Origin: Acidobacteriota bacterium
GTDB taxonomy: Bacteria > Acidobacteriota > UBA4820 > DSQY01
Direction of reading: 5' to 3'
Assembly: GCA_021814355.1 (NCBI GenBank)
Contig: JAKAIJ010000017.1
Span: forward strand, 1 to 19,773
Length of the DNA: 19,773 nt
This document shows positions 15,835-19,773 of the stretch, piece after piece; positions within the stretch are counted from its first letter, which is position 1, and every line of letters starts with the position of its first letter. The translations under genes and the position numbers were made by a program. The notes beneath the pieces are model-generated. The model was not told the origin of the DNA. It did not search any database and saw only the letters and a list, made by a program, of their open reading frames with translations.

Positions 15835-16218
15835 CTAGTTGAACATGGAGGCGATCTTCGAGATTCCGGGCATCTCCCACTTCGTGCCGCCGAAGGCCTT
15901 GATCCAGCCCATGATCGCGCCGCCCCAGGCGATGACGATGAGGATCACCCACATGAGGCAGGAGAGGAGCCATCCCACCACCGGGATGAAGGCGAGGACG
16001 AAGCCCCCGAACATGAAGACGATGCAGAGCACGAAGACCACCAGGGCGAGCGCCAGTCCCTGGCGCGCGTGCCAGTAGACGTACTCCTTCTGGGGGTCGC
16101 TCCGCTTGTCCTTGAACATGAAGAACGGAATCAGGGAGAAGATGCCAAAGTACGCGAGGAACAGGTGGATCTTATCTTCATCGCTGTAGGGTTTGCCCGC
16201 ACCCACTTCGTCCGCCAT
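15835..16218 (-). CDS. Small integral membrane protein (DUF4870/Tic20-like)
   Basis: A 127-residue protein. It has an N-terminal polar region, a first hydrophobic segment (IHLFLAYFGIFSLIPFFMF, about 17-35), a charged loop with YVYWHARQG (47-55), then two long hydrophobic segments (LALALVVFVLCIVFMFGGFV and VGWLLSCLMWVILIVIAWGG). The WHARQ-type motif before the second helix is typical of DUF4870 and related Tic20-like small membrane proteins, whose function is not established. The C-terminus (GTKWEMPGISKIASMFN) is short and soluble. The ATG at 16216-16218 has GGGAGGTAGGAC directly upstream. It has its own predicted promoter and a terminator, so it is probably a single-gene transcript. Confidence 0.88.
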   Translation of the reverse strand: MADEVGAGKPYSDEDKIHLFLAYFGIFSLIPFFMFKDKRSDPQKEYVYWHARQGLALALVVFVLCIVFMFGGFVLAFIPVVGWLLSCLMWVILIVIAWGGAIMGWIKAFGGTKWEMPGISKIASMFN

Positions 16219-16244
16219 GTCCTACCTCCCTCTTCTTTGCCTTC

Positions 16245-16273
16245 AGTGTACCCGACTCCCCGCCCGGTGTAAA
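16245..16273 (-). promoter_or_regulatory. Predicted promoter of the small membrane-protein gene
   Basis: Minus strand TTTACA (16273-16268), 17-base spacer, TACACT (16250-16245). The -35 matches five and the -10 four of six consensus bases. Transcription would start near 16238, about 20 bases before the ATG. The rest of the 125-base gap from ahcY holds a weak stem (16314-16319 with 16329-16334) without a T-run, so I see no clear ahcY terminator. Confidence 0.6.
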
Positions 16274-16343
16274 GGGCGACCGGGACCCCGCCGCGCGCGC
16301 GGCCACCTCCCGAACGGGGACCATCGCCCCCCGTCGGGCCCGC

Positions 16344-17603
16344 TCAGGTGCCCTCCTGCCAGGAGGCGAGGTAGGCCCTCTGCTCGTCGGTGAGGACGTC
16401 CATGGCGTAGCCCATGGTCCCGAGCTTGATGCGGGCGATCTCCCGGTCGAGCTCTTCGGGGATGACGTGGACCGTTCTGCCGAGCCCCTCGCGGTGCTTC
16501 AGGATCCACTCCGCGGAGAGGGCCTGGTTGGCGAAGGACATGTCCATGACCATGGCCGGGTGGCCCTCGGCGCAGGCGAGGTTCACGAGCCTGCCATCGG
16601 CCAGGACGTAGATGCGGCGGCCATTGGGCAGGAGGAACTCCTCCACCAGGTCGCGGACCTCCTGGCGAGACCGGGCCAGGCCGTAGAGGCCGCCCTCGAG
16701 CTGGAGCTCCACGTTGAAGTGGCCCGAGTTGCAGACGATGGCGCCCTCCTTCATGGCGAGGAAGTGCTCGTTGCGGATGACGTGCTTGTTCCCGGTGACC
16801 GTGATGAAGAGGTCGCCCCGGGGCGCCGCCTCGGCCATGGGCCTCACGTCGAAGCCGTCCATGACCGCCTCGATGGCCTTCACCGGGTCCACCTCGGTGA
16901 CGACCACGTGGGCGCCGAGGCCCCGGGCGCGCATGGCGACGCCCTTGCCGCACCAGCCGTAGCCCGCGACCACGACGGTGGAGCCGCCCACCAGCATGTT
17001 GGTGGCGCGGACGACGCCGTCCAGGGTGGACTGGCCGGTGCCGTACCGGTTGTCGAAGAAGTGCTTCGTCATGGCGTCGTTCACGGCGATGATGGGATAA
17101 CCCAATACGCCGTGCTGGGCCATGGCCCGCAGCCGGATGACGCCCGTGGTGGTCTCCTCCGTGCCGGCGACCACGCCCGGGAGCGCCTCCTTGCGACCGC
17201 TGTGGAGCAGCGACACCAGGTCGGCGCCGTCGTCCATCGTGATGGCCGGCTTCTCGTCCACGACGGCGTTGAGGTGCCTGTAGTAGGTGTCGTGGTCCTC
17301 GCCCTTGACGGCGAAGGTCGCGACCCCCCAGTCCTGCACCAGGCTCGCGGCGGTCTCGTCCTGAGTGGAGAGCGGGTTGCTCGCGCAGAGGGCCACCTGG
17401 GCCCCACCGGCCACGAGGGTCCGCATGAGGTTGGCGGTCTCGGTGGTCACGTGGAGGCAGGCCGCCACCCGGACGCCCTTCAGGGGTTTTTCCCTCTCGA
17501 AGCGCTCGCGGATGGCGCGCAGGACGGGCATGTTCCGGTCGGCCCAGAGGATGCGGGCCTTGCCGCGGGCGGCAAGGGCGAGGTCCTTTACGTCGTGGCG
17601 CAT
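16344..17603 (-). CDS. ahcY: Adenosylhomocysteinase (S-adenosylhomocysteine hydrolase)
   Basis: A 419-residue NAD-dependent enzyme that splits S-adenosylhomocysteine into adenosine and homocysteine, relieving product inhibition of methyltransferases. Visible marks are HVTTETANLM (51-60), SNPLSTQDE (75-83), MDDGADL (123-129), Glu150 in GTEETTTG, Lys180 and Asp184 in AMTKHFFDN, the NAD-binding loop GYGWCGKG (214-221), and NSGHFNVE. The C-terminus ends in LTDEQRAYLASWQEGT. The protein lacks the roughly 40-residue insertion of the eukaryotic/long bacterial type and the KxxxYRY tail, so it belongs to the shorter form. It starts with ATG at 17601-17603, overlapping the metK stop by one base (TGATG), with a G-rich ribosome-binding site (GAAGGGGGG) inside metK. 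Co-translation with metK joins two consecutive parts of the SAM cycle. Confidence 0.97.
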   Translation of the reverse strand: MRHDVKDLALAARGKARILWADRNMPVLRAIRERFEREKPLKGVRVAACLHVTTETANLMRTLVAGGAQVALCASNPLSTQDETAASLVQDWGVATFAVKGEDHDTYYRHLNAVVDEKPAITMDDGADLVSLLHSGRKEALPGVVAGTEETTTGVIRLRAMAQHGVLGYPIIAVNDAMTKHFFDNRYGTGQSTLDGVVRATNMLVGGSTVVVAGYGWCGKGVAMRARGLGAHVVVTEVDPVKAIEAVMDGFDVRPMAEAAPRGDLFITVTGNKHVIRNEHFLAMKEGAIVCNSGHFNVELQLEGGLYGLARSRQEVRDLVEEFLLPNGRRIYVLADGRLVNLACAEGHPAMVMDMSFANQALSAEWILKHREGLGRTVHVIPEELDREIARIKLGTMGYAMDVLTDEQRAYLASWQEGT

Positions 17604-18790
17604 CAGGCGCCCCCCTTCCTCGCCCTGAGGCCCGCGTGGTCGCGCAGGGCCGCGGCGTGGTCGGTCCGTTCCCAGGTGAACTCCTTTTCGGTACGGCCGA
17701 AGTGGCCGTACGCGGCGGTCTTCTGGTAGATGGGCCGCAGCAGGTCGAGGCTCTGGATGATCTCGCGGGGCTTGAGCCCGAAGGTCTCCCGGATGGCCCT
17801 CTCGATGCGCGCCTCGGGAACCGTGGCCGTGCCGAACGTCTCCACGAGGACGCTTACCGGGTCCGCCACGCCGATGGCGTAAGCCACCTGGACCTCGCAG
17901 CGCGCCGCGAGCCCGGCCGCCACGACGTTCTTGGCGATGTAGCGCCCCATGTAGGCCGCCGACCGGTCCACCTTGGACGGGTCCTTCCCCGAGAAGGCGC
18001 CTCCGCCGTGCCGGCCCATGCCGCCGTAGGTGTCCACGATGATCTTGCGCCCGGTGAGCCCCGAGTCGCCCATCGGCCCGCCGATGACGAACCGGCCCGT
18101 GGGGTTGATGTGGATCTTGGTCCGGCCGTTGAGGAGCTTCTTCGGGAGGGCCTTGGCGATGACCTCTTCGCGGATGCCGTCGTGGATCTGGCCGTTGGAA
18201 ACCGCGTCCGAGTGCTGGGAGGAGACCACCACCGCGTCAATGGCCGCCGGGCGGCCGTTTTCGTAGCGCACCGTCACCTGGCTCTTGCCGTCGGGGCGGA
18301 GGAACGGGAGGACGCCCTTCTTCCGGGCCTCCGTGAGGCGCCGCGTGAGGGCGTGGGCGTAGGTGATGGGGGCGGGCATGAGCGAGGGGGTCTCGTCGCA
18401 AGCGAAGCCGAACATCATGCCCTGGTCGCCGGCGCCCTGCTCCTTCCGGGCGCTCTTCTTCCCGTCCACCCCCTGGGCGATGTCGGCGGACTGGCCCTCG
18501 ATCGCCACCAGGACGCCGCAGGTGTGGCCGTCGAAGCCCATGGCGCTGTCCACGTAGCCGATCCCCGTGATCGTCCTGCGCACGATCTTCGGGATGTCCA
18601 CGTAGCAGGAGGTGGTGATCTCCCCCGCCACGACGCAGAAGCCCGTCTTCAGGAGGGTCTCCACCGCCACGCGGCCGTGCCGGTCCTTGGCCAGGATGGC
18701 ATCGAGCACCGCGTCGCTGACCTGATCGGCGATCTTGTCGGGGTGGCCCTCGGTCACCGACTCCGAGGTGAACAGGAACGATCGGCTCAT
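17603..18790 (-). CDS. metK: S-adenosylmethionine synthetase
   Basis: A 395-residue enzyme making S-adenosylmethionine from methionine and ATP. The family motifs are intact: FTSESVTEGHPDKIADQVSD (residues 8-27; His16 and Asp18 in the active site), GAGDQGMMFGFACDET (119-134), and the glycine-rich GGGAFSGKDPSKVDRS. The length fits the family (E. coli about 384). I chose the ATG at 18790, giving MSRSFLFTSESV, with AAAGGA about 6 bases upstream; the frame is open a further 81 bases, but that stretch overlaps the promoter and is not conserved-looking. It is the first gene of a metK-ahcY pair. The predicted leader is only about 30 bases, so a SAM or SAH riboswitch cannot fit between this promoter and the start. 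Confidence 0.98.
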   Translation of the reverse strand: MSRSFLFTSESVTEGHPDKIADQVSDAVLDAILAKDRHGRVAVETLLKTGFCVVAGEITTSCYVDIPKIVRRTITGIGYVDSAMGFDGHTCGVLVAIEGQSADIAQGVDGKKSARKEQGAGDQGMMFGFACDETPSLMPAPITYAHALTRRLTEARKKGVLPFLRPDGKSQVTVRYENGRPAAIDAVVVSSQHSDAVSNGQIHDGIREEVIAKALPKKLLNGRTKIHINPTGRFVIGGPMGDSGLTGRKIIVDTYGGMGRHGGGAFSGKDPSKVDRSAAYMGRYIAKNVVAAGLAARCEVQVAYAIGVADPVSVLVETFGTATVPEARIERAIRETFGLKPREIIQSLDLLRPIYQKTAAYGHFGRTEKEFTWERTDHAAALRDHAGLRARKGGA

Positions 18791-18829
18791 GGCGTCCTTT
18801 CTCTCCCCGGCGGGAGACGAGAGTCGGCC

Positions 18830-18858
18830 ATCATACCCGACCGGGCCGCCCCGGTCAA
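18830..18858 (-). promoter_or_regulatory. metK: Near-consensus sigma-70-type promoter of metK-ahcY
   Basis: Minus strand TTGACC (18858-18853), 17-base spacer, TATGAT (18835-18830). Each hexamer has five of six consensus bases. Transcription would begin near 18823, about 33 bases before the metK ATG. The short leader can form a small stem (CTCCC with GGGAG) just before the ribosome-binding site. Confidence 0.75.
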
Positions 18859-18889
18859 CCCGAACCCCCACGCCCTCACGGGCTTAACA

Positions 18890-18914
18890 GGCGGCTGAGA
18901 AACTCGCATGGGCC
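18890..18914 (+). repeat. 25-bp exact copy of the post-secA repeat
   Basis: These 25 bases (beginning GGCGGCTGAGAAACTCG) are identical to 1494-1518, in the same orientation, 17.4 kb away. Only the left arm and loop of the palindrome are present; the right arm is missing. It sits about 30 bases upstream of the metK -35 box and next to the composite repeat region. Confidence 0.85.
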
Positions 18915-19077
18915 GCGCGCAAGAGGCTTGGGGGTAAGGGGTTTGGCCCTCGGAGGATCTCTGGCGCGACGCCAGCGCCCTGGGATGCCACGCAAGGCGC
19001 GGGGAGAAGACAGATGCAGGGGGCATCGGCGACGAGCCGCAACGCGGCGGGGCGCCCAGGCCGCGGCGTCCCTTCGG

Positions 19078-19178
19078 GTTGCCCCGGGGCCGGGCGTCTT
19101 CGGCGTTGGCCCTCCTCGGAGTGCTGCCGGCACGCCGTCGTCGGGCCGCCTGGAATCCGCTCCGGCGCCGGGGGCAAC
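19078..19178. repeat. Palindrome of repeat unit 1
   Basis: A left arm starting GTTGCCCCGGGGCCGGG (from 19078) can pair with a right arm CCGGCGCCGGGGGCAAC (19162-19178). Between them lies a smaller hairpin, GTGC-TGCCG-GCAC (19121-19133). The same nested layout is present in unit 2. Confidence 0.55.
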
Positions 19179-19489
19179 GCGCCGGGAGCCCTCCGAGGGG
19201 CCGGACCCCGGGATGCTAGGCGCGGCGAGGAGGGCGATGCGGTGTCCCATCGTCAACGAGCCGCAACAACGCAGATGGCCCCCAATCCCTTGCGCCCCTG
19301 GGGCCGCTCCGCGGATGGAACGGGGTCGCGACGGAGGCCAGCCGCGATGAAGGGACCAGGCCACCGGGGGAACTCGGGCGCGCCGCCCGCGCCCTGGGAT
19401 GGGGCGCAAGGCGCGGCGAGGAAGGCATGGCGTCACCATTCCGACGAGCCGGAACGCAGCGAACCGCCCAGGGCGCGGCGGCCCTCCGG

Positions 19490-19591
19490 GTTGCCGCCGG
19501 GCGGGGCATCTTCGTTTGTCGGCGCTCCTCTCCGTGCTGTCGGCACGGTGTCGTCGCGCCTTCGCGAATCTGCACCCGCCCGGCGGGCAAC
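19490..19591. repeat. Palindrome of repeat unit 2
   Basis: The left arm GTTGCCGCCGGGCGGG (19490-19505) pairs with CCCGCCCGGCGGGCAAC (19575-19591) with one bulged base. A perfect inner hairpin CCGTGC-TGTCG-GCACGG lies at 19532-19548. A further 12-bp perfect inverted repeat, CCGCGCCCTGGG (19387-19398) with CCCAGGGCGCGG (19467-19478), lies just before it in the same unit. Confidence 0.6.
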
Positions 19592-19773
19592 GCGCCGGGA
19601 GCCCCCCGGCGGCCTGGCCCCGGGCAAGGAAGCGAGCGAAGGGCGATGTTGGAGACCATCGGACGAGCGAGCTGACGCAGCCAGGCGCGCGGATGGCCCC
19701 GTCCCTTCGGGCGCTCGCGGCGGGCGTCGCATGGCTTTGTTGGCCTCCCTCGGCAGGCGGCAAGCCCACAGCC

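Larger units (their letters stand above)
18915..19773. repeat. Non-coding composite direct-repeat region, continuing past the window end
   Basis: I find no credible gene here. Two diverged units lie in direct orientation, offset by 413-414 bases: GCGCCCTGGGATG at 18975 and 19389, and a 20-base identical block GGGCAACGCGCCGGGAGCCC at 19172 and 19585. Each unit contains two half-units marked by GACGAGCCGCAACGCAG-like boxes at about 19031, 19255, 19443 and 19662 (spacings 224, 188, 219). The open frames across it differ between copies, have no ribosome-binding sites and give low-complexity Arg/Ala/Gly/Pro proteins. The region probably continues beyond 19773. No transposase or direct target duplication was seen. 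Confidence 0.75.

Noticed and set aside
15044..15973. Extension of the radical SAM frame through tsaB
   Set aside because: The family N-terminus MRYVEPLFRPPSEAESLIFQ begins at 15043; the upstream part is a shadow of tsaB.
16314..16334. Terminator for metK-ahcY
   Set aside because: The 6-bp stem ACGGGG/CCCCGT has a 9-base loop and no T-run on the minus strand, so it does not qualify.
18791..18885. SAM or SAH riboswitch upstream of metK
   Set aside because: No recognisable SAM-I, SAM-II or SAH aptamer core was seen, and the predicted transcript start leaves only about 33 bases of leader.
16467..18898. Two + strand frames of about 420 codons each opposite ahcY and metK
   Set aside because: They are antisense to highly conserved enzymes, rich in His/Val/Gly/Asp repeats, and have no domain or ribosome-binding site.
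18876..19769. Minus-strand open frame of 297 codons in the repeat region
   Set aside because: It runs across both repeat units, which do not keep the same reading frame pattern, and gives a low-complexity Arg/Pro/Ala protein without a ribosome-binding site.
18915..19773. CRISPR array
   Set aside because: The repeats are long (about 200 and 413 bases), diverged and few; there are no short identical repeats with regular spacers and no cas genes.

Overview
The window looks like chromosomal DNA from a very GC-rich (visibly near 70 %) Gram-negative-type bacterium. Housekeeping genes (secA, tsaB, metK, ahcY), exported proteins with Sec-type signal peptides, and strong G/C bias at third codon positions all point that way. 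Acidobacterial, deltaproteobacterial-grade (Desulfobacterota, Myxococcota and relatives) or NC10/Rokubacteria-like hosts would all fit. The sequence alone does not settle it.

Left block, + strand (1-4064): the 3' part of secA enters from the left and ends at 1486. A palindromic repeat follows within 8 bases. Next to it is a promoter-like TTGACA-N17-TAGGCT, which leads a three-gene operon: a DUF5343-like protein, a 154-residue helical protein of unknown function, and an SPFH (stomatin/prohibitin-type) protein with three C-terminal zinc ribbons. A good intrinsic terminator closes this operon and faces convergent genes.

Middle block, - strand (15759 down to 4165): read 5'->3' the order is tsaB (tRNA t6A synthesis), a radical SAM protein, two very large paralogous exported proteins with TPR, DUF3857 and transglutaminase-like regions, a cyclic-nucleotide-binding/FHA fusion, an enoyl-CoA hydratase, a probable 51-codon gene, an 88-residue protein and a CheD-type deamidase. 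Several junctions overlap (TGATG, ATGA) or touch, so long polycistronic transcripts are likely. Of the two large paralogues, the upstream copy keeps a complete Cys-His-Asp transglutaminase triad and the downstream copy has lost it.

Right block, - strand (18790 down to 15835): metK and ahcY overlap by one base behind a near-consensus promoter. Together they make S-adenosylmethionine and remove S-adenosylhomocysteine. Then comes a small three-helix membrane protein with its own promoter and an intrinsic terminator.

Far right (18886-19773): no credible gene. A 25-base exact copy of the repeat found after secA is followed by a composite repeat. Two diverged units lie about 413 bases apart, each built of two roughly 200-base half-units, with long palindromes whose two arms change together between copies. 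The strongest candidates for new biology are this structured repeat family, the active/inactive transglutaminase pair coupled to a radical SAM gene, and the DUF5343-SPFH-zinc-ribbon operon. No rRNA, tRNA, CRISPR array, transposase or phage gene was seen.
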